The translations under genes were made by a program, and so were the position numbers. From Gautieria morchelliformis (Eukaryota; Basidiomycota; Agaricomycetes; Gomphales; Gomphaceae), in NCBI GenBank assembly GCA_015179125.1, contig WHVA01000040.1, forward strand, positions 124,001 through 188,000: a stretch of 64,000 nt of DNA. The letters are read 5' to 3'. This document shows positions 53,678 through 64,000 of this stretch, in pieces (position 1 is the stretch's first letter; the number at the start of each line of letters is the position of its first letter). Below the pieces are notes generated by a model, which did not search any database, was not told the origin of the DNA, and saw only the letters and a list, made by a program, of their open reading frames with translations.

Positions 53678-53906
53678 TGTGGACACTGAGTGTACCAGGA
53701 AGAAGTGAGACAAGCGTAGATCGTGTTGAAATAGTATAGAGAATGCGAACACGCAGTCTAGTAGGAAGAACAAAGCTAAGGCTAATCTGAGTTTCTCGGT
53801 CGTCTCCCTGCTGTACAGTATCTAAGATAGGGAACTAACTACCTCGAACTGTGGGCGCTCCGGCGCTAGATGCGGAGAGGTGTGTGAACACGTCTCAGCG
53901 TCTACA
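53678..53906 (-). repeat. 5' LTR of Gypsy B with adjacent primer site
   Basis: The minus-strand sequence right after the LTR is TGGTGGCAACGGTGAGATC, a TGG-starting site expected for tRNA 3'-end priming. The cognate tRNA was not identified. Confidence 0.9.
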
Positions 53907-53978
53907 GGGCGCAACTTACAAGCTGAAGCCGCTGTCCTTTCCAGTTCCGACTTAACGGAAATCTCGATACGTAACAGT

Positions 53979-53989
53979 ATTATCTGATT
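53979..53989 (+). other. Gypsy A primer binding site, predicted self-primed
   Basis: ATTATCTGATT, 2 nt after the LTR end (53976), is the exact complement of AATCAGATAAT at 34858-34868 in the same LTR. Confidence 0.7.
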
Positions 53990-54009
53990 CCCACCTGATA
54001 ACTATCACT

Positions 54010-55920
54010 ATGCCTCCTCGTACCACAGCTACTTCAGCTCAAGCAGGAGCTGTCGAAGCTCTCTCTTATTTTGGCAGTCTCAGATCCACAGTGCCAAGGC
54101 ACGTGGAACCCTCCAGCAGCTCTTGTGCAGACGACGAGCTCTCCAACACCATTCCGCCACGTTTCGAAGAAGTTCCCGACGCTAATCCCGATGAGAATCC
54201 CGACTATGACAGGAATTCGACGAGTAGCAGCGGCGAACTAACAGCAGCGTCATTCCGACGCCCAGCTCCACCACCACCTCCTCCACCAGGACCACCTCCA
54301 GGTGGCCCTCATGGCGGCCCACCCGGCGGTCCCCCAGGCGGTCCTCCCGGCGGTCCTCCACCTCCAATCCCACCTCAAATTCCCGCCAACCCAGTTCCGC
54401 CAGCGCCAGTTCTGGATCTTGCACAAGCCATCGCCATGCTAGCCGGCCAACTTCAGCGCCCGGCCCAAGCACCACCACGCCCCAAGGCCAAAGTCCGTGA
54501 ACCAGATCAGTTCAACGGTTCTGACCCCAAGAAGCTCCAGCCATTTTTGGTCCAGCTTCAACTCAACTTCCACGATCATCCCGATGCCTTTCCCAACGAT
54601 GAACGAAAGGTCAATTACGCCCTTTCCTATCTCCGAGGCATCGCTCTCAACTACTTCGAACCCGCCCTCATGGATCCGTTTGCTCTCATCGACTGGGCTG
54701 ACAATTACCACACCTTTGTTTCCGAACTCCGCAGCAACTTCAGACCATTTGACATGGAAGCCAATGCGGAAAATGAAATCGATAAGCTTCGTATGAAAGA
54801 CACTCATAAGATAGCTAAATATATCGTCACGTTCCAGCAGCTCACTCCTTGAGTCCAATGGGGAGAAGGAGCACTCCGACGCCAATTCTACATGGGCTTG
54901 CCGTCCCGGATCAAGGACGAAATTGCCCGCGTCAGAAAACCCGCCACCCTTACCGACCTCCGCAACCTTGCCCAATCCATCGATTTGCGCTACTGGGAAA
55001 GACATTCCGAGATCGCTCGAGAAACCTCCACCCAGAGCAAGAACGACAAGTCTTCCGACAAGAGGTCTGACAAAGACAAGAAGAAGACTAATTCCGGAAA
55101 CAACAACAACAACAACAGTTCTGGCTCCAACTCTGGCAACTGTAAGGGCAACCCTGGCCGGTTGTGGAGATCACACTACCACACAGCTGACAAGGGGAAA
55201 TCCAAAGTATGTATAAATGAACAGAGTATACAAGAGAGGGGATTCTCACCTGACAAGGGGAAATCCAAAGAGAAAAGTCTAAGGACCCCCAATGTCAGCC
55301 AGCCCGTATTATATTACGCTGTGCAGCCAGGGACAACACTTGGCACCCGCCATCAACCCTGCATCCTCATGACCTCCCTGACCCTTGATCGACCCTTGAT
55401 GCCACCTATTACGCGAGTCGCTTGATTTCCGACACTGTTCCGAGAGTGGAAGTTGGAAATTGGAGTGGAACTGGCAAGGCGAACAGAACTGGTGGAAGTT
55501 CTCCCAGAAGCGGAATCATTTCCGAAAGCGGAGGCGGAGATGGAATCGGAACTGGAAGCGGAGTCGGAAATGGAGTCGGAACTGGGTGTGGTGTCGGAAC
55601 TGGAAATGGAAAACAGGGTGTCCCCTGACAGCAACCGGAACAACAACTCCACCCCTCGCAACAACCAGGCCTCTGGTTCCAACACCAACGCCCGGAAGAG
55701 CACTCCGGACCTTTCCGAAAAACTTGGGAAGGACGGAAAACTAACCCCTGTAGAACGCCAGCGTCGCATGGACAACAACCTTTGCCTTTTCTGCGGCAAA
55801 GGCGGTGACGTCGCTTGCGATTGCACCCGAGCTTCCGCTTCCGCCGCTAAGGCCAAGGGCCGCACGGCGAAGATGGAAGGGAAATCCGAAGCGACTCCCG
55901 CTACGGATGCAAAAAAATAG
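54010..55920 (+). pseudogene. Gypsy A Gag, disrupted
   Basis: It starts at ATG 54010 (MPPRTTATSAQAGAVEALSY). It has a long Pro/Gly-rich tract, then the Gag core (VREPDQFNGSDPKKLQPFLV, YALSYLRGIALNYFEPAL), an in-frame TGA at 54850-54852, and continuation FYMGLPSRIKDEIARVRKPA to an Asn/Ser/Lys-rich tail. Around 55165-55430 the frame is disturbed; a 20-bp direct repeat (TGACAAGGGGAAATCCAAAG) occurs at 55188 and 55251. The end of Gag (55453-55920) carries a knuckle CLFCGKGGDVACDC in which the expected His is Asp. The copy is non-functional. Confidence 0.88.
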
Positions 55921-55924
55921 TCAG

Positions 55925-57482
55925 CAGTCCTCCGGCCTCCGCATGAGCTGAGGGCTGTGTTGACCCCATTCGTGCGACAAACGAGGTTAAACTCAACGCA
56001 TCCGCTCTTTCGTCCTCCAACTCCCTCTCTGTTCCGCTCACTTCCGACACCATTTCCGCACCCCTGTCCAGTTCGACTCATTGTTTCCCCGATTCCAACT
56101 TTGTTTTGAAACATAAACTTCCGACCCGCAACATTCTGACAATTCCGCTCTGCCTTTCGATGGGTCTTCCAACACGGCAATTTCCCAAGTCGTGGACCTG
56201 TCTTGTCAAGATTGGTTTTTAGGCGTTAATATCGTGTATTAGTGAACACAGCGAATGCCCGAATAACTTGTGTGAATAAGTATGCTGTTTGGCGGATAGG
56301 CGTACCAATGAATGTTCACAAGGTAAGAGGGTTGCCCGAACGGGGCTCACCCTATCTACAGTCATAGCGAAATAGCCCGTGGCACTTGACGATGTAATGT
56401 GCAAGGTCTCACGGAAGGGCTGTCTAAGTCTCGACAATCCCTTCGCTGGCAAAGGTGCTCCTTCGGAGCCCTTCGCCAACAGCACAGAAAATGGTTCGAA
56501 GGCTAGGGCAACGAAGATGAAGTATGAGAACTCACCAGTGGCACCTAAGTCCTCTGCTAGTCGAAGATGGAAATCTCCAAGAGAAGGCTTAAGACGATGA
56601 TCACAGCGAGGTCAAATTTGCACAAGATGAACGACGTATGATAATTGAACTGGAGAATATACATGCGAATGTAAACTACTTATATCGAATGCTTGCAAGG
56701 TATTCGTGAATAGGAAAGAGGCCATCGTGAGTTAGGGCCGGATAGGGGTGCGCAGTCATGATACTAAGTAGATGGAATAAACATACAATAGAGTGAGGGA
56801 AGAATGCAAACATGAAACGGCAGAGAGTAAAGGGGGCGAAGGCACTTATGGACAAAACCATATCTTGGGACCCGCATACATGCTACCCTGCACGGACTCT
56901 TCATTTACTGGGTTGATCCCGCACGACCTATGGAAGGGACGTCCTGCGAACACACTTTGGCCATACGAACGCCCAATGGGGTTGGATTAAGAAGATGATG
57001 GGGTTAATGATGAACCATCATGCCGGGTGACTGGTATCGATCATATTTGATGGCGTGCCTGCTGGCGAAATGCGCGAGGAGCGAATAGCGGTTCGGAGAA
57101 TGGGGCGAACAGCGGGTAGAGTGGACATGAAGGGGGAGTGGTCGGTGGGTGCGGCGAACTCTGGCGAAGATGCTAGGGAGTGACGAGGGGGAACATAGAG
57201 GTAGCGCGGTAGGAGAAATAGACCGGTCATGACATGTCTATCCGTTTCACTACTGGGGACAACCATGAAGTTACGTTTTACGTTACTCCGCTAGATGCTA
57301 GCTGTTCCATTGTACTAGGACACAATTGGCTCACCCGATATAATCTGTCGATTAACTGGGCATTGGGTCAAATACAGTTCCGTACCCCGGATCAACTTCC
57401 GTCTATTCTGATGTCATCCGCAAAGATGGTTCAAGCCTCTTCTGCAACTCCGCTAGTGGATTCAGTTCCGCATTCGCTTTAG
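55925..57482 (+). pseudogene. Gypsy A protease, split by a solo LTR
   Basis: Before the insertion one frame reads SSSTHCFPDSNFVLKHKLPT, resembling a decayed DSGxTHxFID protease motif. After the solo LTR and the TGTCT duplication the frame continues SIRFTTGDNHEVTFYVTPLD and SCSIVLGHNWLTRYNLSINW, the C-terminal part of a Gypsy aspartic protease. A stop at 57480 and frameshifts precede the Copia C2 insertion. Confidence 0.75.
56204..57234 (+). mobile_element. 1.03-kb solo LTR, copy 2, in Gypsy A protease
   Basis: TGTCAAGATTGG to CCGGTCATGACA, flanked by the perfect 5-bp duplication TGTCT (56199-56203 and 57235-57239). It is a full-length match of the solo LTR at 14377-15408 in the same orientation. 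Confidence 0.93.
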
Positions 57483-57490
57483 CACCTCCG

Positions 57491-57988
57491 TGTAGAGGAC
57501 AGGAATTATAGGCAGTAGGTATGGGCTTGTTATTCAAAAGAATAGACTAGAAATCAATTCACTCTCTCAGTGAATTTAGTGGTCACTATAAATATATTAT
57601 ACACTACCTAGAAATCAATTCACTACAGAGCATTTCTAGGTCAATAAATGCAAAGACTACTAGACTAATTTACTTGCCTCTCTCAGTGAATTTAGTGGTC
57701 ACTGAGAGAGGGGGAAATGTGTTCCACTGCGCATGTACTACTACCCGGCCCTTTAGCGCCCAAGAGCTCGCGCGTCGAAGTCATTTCAGACTCCGCTGGG
57801 TGCAGCCGCCTGTGAAAGTAGGAATAACAAGATGAAATAGAGAGATAAGGAATGAGTGGAAAATTTCGAAAATAACCAGAGAAATGGATGCATAATACAA
57901 GAACAATGTGAGAAGAACTTGGAAGGCCATGCAACAAATTGGATATATTATGCTTGATTTTGGTGCAGGAGCATAAATGCACCCAACA
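57491..57988 (-). repeat. 3' LTR of Copia C2
   Basis: It differs from the 5' LTR at about seven positions, mostly outside CpG. Confidence 0.93.
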
Positions 57989-58001
57989 CGCCCCCTCAAG
58001 C

Positions 58002-61000
58002 TTAATATATTCCGATTTGCTCGTTGAGAATCTTCACTCTAGGACTAGGAAGTCCTTTAGTGAGGATATCTGCCAACATTTGTTCGGTTGGCAAATAAAC
58101 GAGCTTGGCTTGTTGATTTTTGATTATATCTCGAAGGAAATATAACCTGATGTCGAAATGCTTGGTTCTCGTGTGTTGTTGGGTGCCATACGTGATGGCA
58201 ATGGCTGATTGATTGTCTGAATAAACTTGGATGGGTCTGTTCAGTGGTTGGAATATTTCAGAAATAAAATGGCGCATCCAAAGAGCCTCTTTGCCCGCAT
58301 GGGTCAGGGCGACGAATTCGGCTTCAGTTGATGAGAGGGCTACTATCGACTGTTTCTGGCAACTCCATGAAACAGTGCCTCCATCAATCTGAAATAAGTA
58401 TGCCGAATACGAACGCCTATGACTCTGTGAACCCCAATCCGCATCTGAATACCCCATCAAGCCGTCTTGATTTCTTCCAAGTGTGAGCTTGTAATGCTTC
58501 GTGCCTTTCAAATATTTGAAGACACGTTTGACTGCATTCCAGTGTGTGCCACCTGGATTTTCAAGGAATTGCGAGAGTAATGACACCGCAAATGCAATGT
58601 CAGGTCGAGTGGCTACAGCCGCCCACATCAGTGATCCTATAGCTTGCCTGTATGGAAACTTCGACATGGCTTTCTTGCCTCTCTCTGTAGAAGGGCATTG
58701 GTCTTTAGATAATTTTACGGCTGGATCAAGAGGCGTAGCATAAGTCTTTGCATCTTCGAGATTAAATTTTTTGATGATCTTCTCGATGTATGCAGGTTGT
58801 GAAATTGCAATGGTCTTCTTCTGCCAGTCTCTTTCGATTTTGAGATTCAATAGCCAATGAATCTCGCCTAGATCTTTCATACTGAAGACCTGAGCAAGAT
58901 CTCGTTTGACTTCGTCCAGGACTGATTGATTCTCAGCTGTGATGGTAAGGTCGTCCACAGCTGTTGCAATGATCACATGCCCCTTTCCGCCACGTCTATA
59001 AAATACAGCCCCGTCTGTGGCTGACGTAGTGAATCCTAACTTGTGGAATTCACCACTTAGACGTTTGTACCATTCTCTTCCAGATTGCTTGAGGCCGTAG
59101 AGTGCTTTCTTCAAAAGTAGCACTTCGCCTTTGTCTCCTGACTCATATCCATACGGCTGCTTCATGTAAATAGGTTCGGGCAACTTAGCATTGAGGTATG
59201 CATAGTCCACGTCCATTTGATGAATAGGCCAGTCATTCCTAGCAGCAATGGCGCATATGATCCGTAGGGAGGATAACCGAGCAACAGGTGAGTATGTCTC
59301 ATCATAGTCGATTCCAAACTTCTGCGTGAAGCCTTGGGCGACCATTCTCGATTTAGGTACTATTGGTTTCCCTTCTGGATTACGCTTCCAAAGGTAGACC
59401 CATTTGTTGCCGACAATGTTGGCTCCAGGAGGTGGTTTGGTTCTTTCCCACACTCCCTTGTCGATTAGGGCCTCATACTCTTTGTCCATTGATTTCTTCC
59501 ACATAGGATTATTCAGAGCTTCGTCTGCATTGCTAGGTTCAATTTGACTCAAATCCGGCGCCTTAATGTTGTTTTGACCGTCGGTTAGAAACGCACTGAT
59601 GGCACACTCATAGCTACTGATGCCATCAATCTCGGAGGATAATTCTTGGTCGAATAAAACTTCTTCATGGTCCTCAACGTCCTCGTAAGCTAGCGTAGTC
59701 GTATGTGCGCCAGTTTGTCTCTGAGTTTGAGATCTTGTCACGGGACCTGATGGGGCCGGCTGCACTTGTTGTTGACGGATCCTTTCGCTTCTCCTTATCG
59801 GTTCAGCTTCTCTAGGTCTGTCATCAACTCCCTGAATAGGTTGCAGCTTTTCAAGATATTCTTCCGGTGCACTTTCATCAATTTCTTCGATCTTTGCCTC
59901 TTCGCTGACTAAGCGACCGGGCACAGGCACTGATGCCGGAATGGCTTTCTTCTCTTCTTTAGACGTAGGTAGCTCGGATTCCTCAATAGAAATGATTGGG
60001 ACCTTTCCCTTCTTCATTTCTGAATCAAAGACAACGTTCCGCTCGACAGAAACTTTGTGCGAGTCAGGCCAATAAACATAATGACCATGGCTCTGCGCAG
60101 AAATTCCTATCCACCGAGCTCTTCTGGCACGAGCTGCCAATTTATCTCCCTGAGTGATTTTAACGTAAATTTCAGTTCCCCACGCGTGAATGTCTTTGAG
60201 ATTCGGTTTTTCATGGTGAATCATCTCGTAGGGCGTTTTATCTGGTAGAGCTCTTGTATGCGTCCTGTTCCTAAGATAATTGGCATGCTGTATCGCATAG
60301 CCCCATAATATCTTAGGAAGGCTTGATTCTAGCAGCATGGCACGAGTTCTCTCAGTGAGGGTTCGGTTCAGGCGTTCCGCAACACCATTGGACTCTGGTG
60401 TGTCGTGTACCGTCAACTGATGCTTCGTGCCTTGTTTGGCTAGATGCTGTTCGAATTCAGAGCTCGTATACTCGCCCCCTCGATCAGAAACAAGTGCCTT
60501 GATGTGCACATTTCTCTGTCGAAGCATTAAAGCCTCGTAGAGCTTGTACTTTGAGAATGCTTCTGATTTGTTCGCCATGAGATAGATCACCGATTCTCTT
60601 GAGTAGTCATCGATAAAGGAGACATAATATGACTTCTTATCGATCGTGAGGTGTCTTGCAGGTCCCCAGACATCAGAATAAATTCTGTCACCGAATTTTG
60701 ATGTTCGGTCTCTGGGTTCTCGAGGAAGAGGTTTGCGCGCAATCTTGGCCTGAATACACGCATCACAGACAATTCTATCGCCTGTGGAGCTCAGTTCAAT
60801 GCCCAATATCATGCCATGATTTAATAGATGTTGTAGGGACTTCTGCGAGATGTGCCCCATCTTTTGATGAATTTCCATGGCAGATAAACACATATGGGCT
60901 TGAGCACTTGGTGACTGGAGGTCTAGTCGATATAAGCCATTGACTTTCGGTGCTTGCATCAATACTTTCCAGCAGCATTAGATATTGTGCATTTCTGGCC

Positions 61001-62242
61001 ACCGAGTCGAATGTCGTAGCCAGCATCATCGCACCGACCGATCGAGACGAGGGTAGCAGCAATTTTGGGTGCATAGTATGTATCTTGCAACGTGACTTCT
61101 ACTGTTCTATCTCCAACCTTATTGGATAATACGAGCAGTCCTGAGCCGAAGGCATCAAAGGTACCTTTGTTGGCTGCTCGGATAGTCCTCGGCTGTGAGA
61201 ATTGACAGTAGTTCCTCAATAAATTTTTGTGAGGAGTCATATGCGATGTCGTTCCGGTGTCGAGTATGACTATAACTCCTGAGGATGTGCTCAAATTGAA
61301 ATTAGAGCACTCGTCAAATTGGTGAAGGCAAGATGCCCATCACCACTTTCCTCAGAAGTAGACTCTTCTTCGGCAACATTCGCTTTTGCTTTACCCTTCT
61401 TCTTCTTCTTGCTTTGGCTTTCTTCTTCTGACGTGGTCCTTGACCTTCTTTACCACCTCCTTTAGCCCAGCAATTTTCGATGGAATGTCCAGGCTTTTTG
61501 CAGTTGGTGCATACATGCGCCTTCTGCCCCTTCTGGTCCTTCTTAGTAGATGAACCAATAAACACCTGCTCTTCTTGCGGGAGTGTTTTCTTCCTGTCAT
61601 ACTGAGCCTTTAGTACCCTAATAATATTATCAGGGACCAATGGCATCCCGCATTCTTCAAGCGAAGTTGTAAGGGCATTCATGACTGCCTCATAGGATGG
61701 TGGAAGTGACGCAAGGATTATGTCCATGAATTCTTCTTCAGAAACTCTGGCTCCCATCTCATTAAGACGAGCATATAGGTCTTGGGCCTTGTCCAAGTGA
61801 TCTCTCAAGTCTCCATCCTCAGGACATCTCATACTGCGGAGTTGTCTCTGCAGGCTGGTGAGGACCATCTTGGGTTTTTTGGTCATTCATTGACCAGTGC
61901 ATCCCAAGTCTCTTTTGCTGTCTTCTGCTTCTGTAGCATCAGGGCTAATGACTCTGACACTGAGACGATGATTTGGGTCTTGGCTTGTCCTTCTCTAGCA
62001 AGGTATCTCTCCAGCTTCTCCTCGGCCTTATCCATCTGAGTTTCCTCAGCTTCTGTTAGAATATGGCCTGGGGGCATGACTGGAGGATCAGGAGGTCGAG
62101 TGACTCTCCCTTCTACATGCTTGAGCAGATTTTTGGACTCGAAATAGCTGATGAGAGTGGCTCGCCACAATGGCCAATTACTTCCATCAGTAGCAAGCTT
62201 CTCAACACCCAATAGCTTCTCAGAAGTGTCTCCGGGGCCCAT
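58002..62242 (-). pseudogene. Copia C2 Gag-Pol with three single-base deletions
   Basis: It starts at 62242 (MGPGDTSEKLLGVEKLATDG), as in C1. Compared with C1, single-base deletions near 61885, 61318 and 60962 break Gag, the Gag-protease junction and the region before the HHCC segment. From 60962 one 986-residue frame runs to 58002 with integrase (SDVWGPARH, SDRGGEY, NGVAERLNRT), RT (VDD in IATAVDDLTIT) and RNase H (YSDADWGS), ending KGLPSPRVKILNEQIGIY, the full C-terminus that C1 lacks. The enzymes' sequences are otherwise well preserved. Confidence 0.94.
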
Positions 62243-62247
62243 AACCC
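62235..62247 (-). other. half-tRNA iMet primer site of Copia C2
   Basis: The minus strand reads GGGTTATGGGCCC next to the 5' LTR, with the polyprotein ATG inside it, as in C1. Confidence 0.85.
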
Positions 62248-62745
62248 TGTAGAGGACAGGAATTATAGGCAGTAGGTATGGACTTGTTATTCAAAAGAAT
62301 GGACTAGAAATCAATTCACTCTCTCAGTGAATTTAGTGGTCACTATAAATATATTATACACTACCTAGAAATCAATTCACTACAGAGCATTTCTAGGTCA
62401 ATAAATGCAAAGACTACTAGACTAATTTACTTGCCTCTCTCAGTGAATTTAGTGGTCACTGAGAGAGGGGGAAATGTGTTCCACTGCGCATGTACTACTA
62501 CCCGGCCCTTTAGCGCCCAAGAGCTCGCGCGTCGAAGTCATTTCAGACTCCGCTGGGTGCAGCCGCTTGTGAAAGTAGGAATAACAAGATGAAATAGAGA
62601 GATAAGGAATGAGTGGAAAATTTCGAAAATAACCAGAGAAATGGATGCATAATACAAGAACAATGTGAGAAGAAATCGGAAGGCCACACAACAAATTGGA
62701 TATATTATGCTTGATTTTGGTGCAGGAGCATAAATGCACCCAACA
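62248..62745 (-). repeat. 5' LTR of Copia C2
   Basis: 498 bp, TGTAGAGGACAGG to GCACCCAACA in plus orientation. Confidence 0.93.
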
Positions 62746-62750
62746 CTCCG

Positions 62751-64000
62751 CCCCTCGAAGCCCTCGAATTGCGCTCGTTTCCGCCACCGCTTTCCGCGTA
62801 TTGCAACGGCAAGATGATACGACCGTCTTCCAGCTTCACCTCTCCGATTCGGCTTCAGTGAAGGCTCGTTCCGCCTCGACTTCCGCTCCGGTCGACATGA
62901 GCTCAGTTCCGGAAGAATATCGTGACTTCCCGGACGTGTTCAATAAGGCCAAAGCCGACAAACCTGCTGAACATCGACCTTACGACTTGAAGATAGATTT
63001 GGAAGAAGGAGCATCTCCGCCCCTTGGACCGATCTACTCTCTTTCGCAAAGTGAACTCCTAACTCTCCGAGAGTTCGTCGATGAACATCTCAACATGGGC
63101 TTTATCCGCCCTTCGCTGTCTCCGCACGGCGCTCCGGTCCTCTTCGTCAAGAAGAAGGATGGATCTCTCCGCCTCTGCGTCGATTTCCGCGGACTCAATG
63201 CCCTCACTAAAAAGGACAAATATCCGCTTCCGCGCATTTCCGACTTACTCGACACTCCCCGCAGGGCGAAGATCTACACCAAAATTGACCTCCGGCACGC
63301 TTATCACCTTGTCCGCATCCGGGAAGGTGACGAGTGGAAAACCACCTTCCGCACCCGCTACGGTGCCTTTGAGTGGACTGTCATGCCTTTTGGTCTAACC
63401 AACGCTCCCGCCGCTTTTCAGCGATTCATGAACGACGTATTTTCCGACCTCCTCGACGTATGCGTTCTAGTCTACATTGACGACATCCTCATCTATTCCG
63501 ACACACCGGAAAAACATCGGGAACATGTCCGCGAAGTACTCCGCCGTCTACGCAAACACCATCTCTACGCAAAAGCAGAGAAATGCGAATGGCATCGCGA
63601 CACGGTCGAATACCTCGGCTACATCCTCTCTCCAACAGGTCTTACCATGGCAGAGGACAAGGTCAAGGCAATTCAAGAATGGCCGGAACCCCGACGTGTT
63701 AAGGATGTGCAGTCTTTCCTTGGCTTCGCCAACTTTTACCGGCGTTTCATTTATAATTTTTCCGACATTACTGTTCCGCTCACGCGTCTCACCAGGAAGG
63801 GTGCCCCATGGAATTTCACACCGGAATGCCGTTCCGCATTTGAAGCCTCAAATCGGCCTTCACCACGGCTCCCATACTCGGTTTCTGGATTCCTGATGCC
63901 CAACTTGTACTCGAAACCGACGCTTCTGACTACGCGCTAGCCGCCATTCTTTCCATCATTTCACCCGACGACGGAGAAATTCATCCGATCGCCTTTCATT
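62751..64000 (+). pseudogene. Gypsy A reverse transcriptase and start of RNase H (runs off window)
   Basis: After the Copia C2 target duplication the frame continues [20 protein letters not shown], then the [62 protein letters not shown], the catalytic YIDD ([13 protein letters not shown], about 63475), and [21 protein letters not shown] frameshift near 63850 ends this frame at 63940; in the next frame [20 protein letters not shown] begins RNase H. Typical Ty3/Gypsy. Codon usage is rich in TTCCGC and TTCCGA like the rest of A. Confidence 0.92.

Larger units (their letters stand above)
35059..53906 (-). mobile_element. Ty3/Gypsy element B, full length, hosting Gypsy D and Copia C1
   Basis: LTRs of 229 bp lie at 35059-35287 and 53678-53906, with GGGC duplicated on both sides (35055-35058 and 53907-53910). 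A polypurine tract (TTGAGGGGGAG on the minus strand) abuts 35288. After removal of D and C1 the element order on the minus strand is ORF0, Gag, PR, RT, RNase H, integrase. Confidence 0.92.
57491..62745 (-). mobile_element. Ty1/Copia element C2, full length, sister of C1
   Basis: LTRs of 498 bp lie at 57491-57988 and 62248-62745, with a perfect 5-bp target duplication CTCCG (57486-57490 and 62746-62750). Polypurine tract TTGAGGGGGCG (minus strand) abuts the 3' LTR. It is in opposite orientation to C1 and highly similar throughout. Confidence 0.95.
34469..64000 (+). mobile_element. Ty3/Gypsy element A, 5' part, heavily invaded; 3' end beyond window
   Basis: Segments belonging to A: LTR 34469-35058 plus 53907-53976, primer site, gag 54010-55920, protease 55925-56203 plus 57240-57490, and RT from 62746 onward. 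Insertions inside it are Gypsy B, a solo LTR and Copia C2. The order Gag-PR-RT defines Ty3/Gypsy. RNase H has just begun at the window end, and integrase and the 3' LTR are not seen. Confidence 0.88.

Noticed and set aside
4360-54852. TGA reassigned to sense (alternative code)
   Set aside because: The intact host exonuclease gene terminates at TGA, and the TGA-bearing frames are otherwise decaying transposons or pseudogenes.
62235-62247. Sequence matching the anticodon arm of initiator tRNA-Met (also at 20206 and 44043)
   Set aside because: It is not a tRNA gene; there is no acceptor, D or T arm. It is the Copia primer binding site.

Overview
The window is repeat-dominated nuclear DNA of a filamentous basidiomycete, most likely an Agaricomycete. 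The evidence is short GT-AG introns (38-114 nt), FunK1-type fungal kinases, an RTA1-like membrane protein, a Helitron protein with a DUF6570-like segment, and abundant Ty1/Copia and Ty3/Gypsy retrotransposons. Only two genes look like intact, single-copy host genes: a BTB/POZ-type protein (28536-30076, +) and an RNA exonuclease of the REX3/REXO1 kind (30371-32253, -). They converge on each other.

Left part, 1-28.4 kb: a Helitron 3' terminus (1-94); a FunK1 kinase fragment; a GGTGCR minisatellite; a multi-exon SAM-like hypothetical gene carrying a TGA stop; a possible FunK1 5' fragment cut off by a Copia LTR (5334/5335); a 5'-truncated Copia element F; a solo Gypsy LTR with a perfect target duplication and a nested 791-bp terminal-inverted-repeat element; a broken and inverted HOG1-type MAP kinase pseudogene; a 31-bp minisatellite; a TTTCC/GGAAA-rich block; remnants of a DIRS-like retroelement; a 1.03-kb solo LTR; Copia element E (15957-20443); a truncated Helitron replicase; an RTA1 pseudogene; and a fuller FunK1 kinase gene (24910-27655).

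Right part, 34.5-64 kb, is a nested stack of retrotransposons. Gypsy A (+, from 34469 past the window end) has Gypsy B (-, 35059-53906) inside its 5' LTR. B in turn holds chromodomain Gypsy D (-, 36281-42859) in its integrase and Copia C1 (+, 43546-48803) between RNase H and integrase. A's protease is split by a solo LTR (56204-57234), and Copia C2 (-, 57491-62745) sits between protease and reverse transcriptase. Target-site duplications can be read for B, D, C1, C2 and both 1.03-kb solo LTRs.

The elements use three priming signals. The Copia elements C1, C2 and E use an initiator-tRNA-Met anticodon-arm (half-tRNA) site. Gypsy B has a TGG-starting site that abuts its LTR. Gypsy A and D carry a 10-11-nt site complementary to the predicted start of their own transcripts, 34 nt downstream of a TATA box, which implies Tf1-like self-priming. 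Differences between paired LTRs of B, D and E are almost all CpG transitions, and eight of the nonsense codons I checked are TGA. Together these suggest cytosine-methylation decay or a CpG-type RIP-like process.
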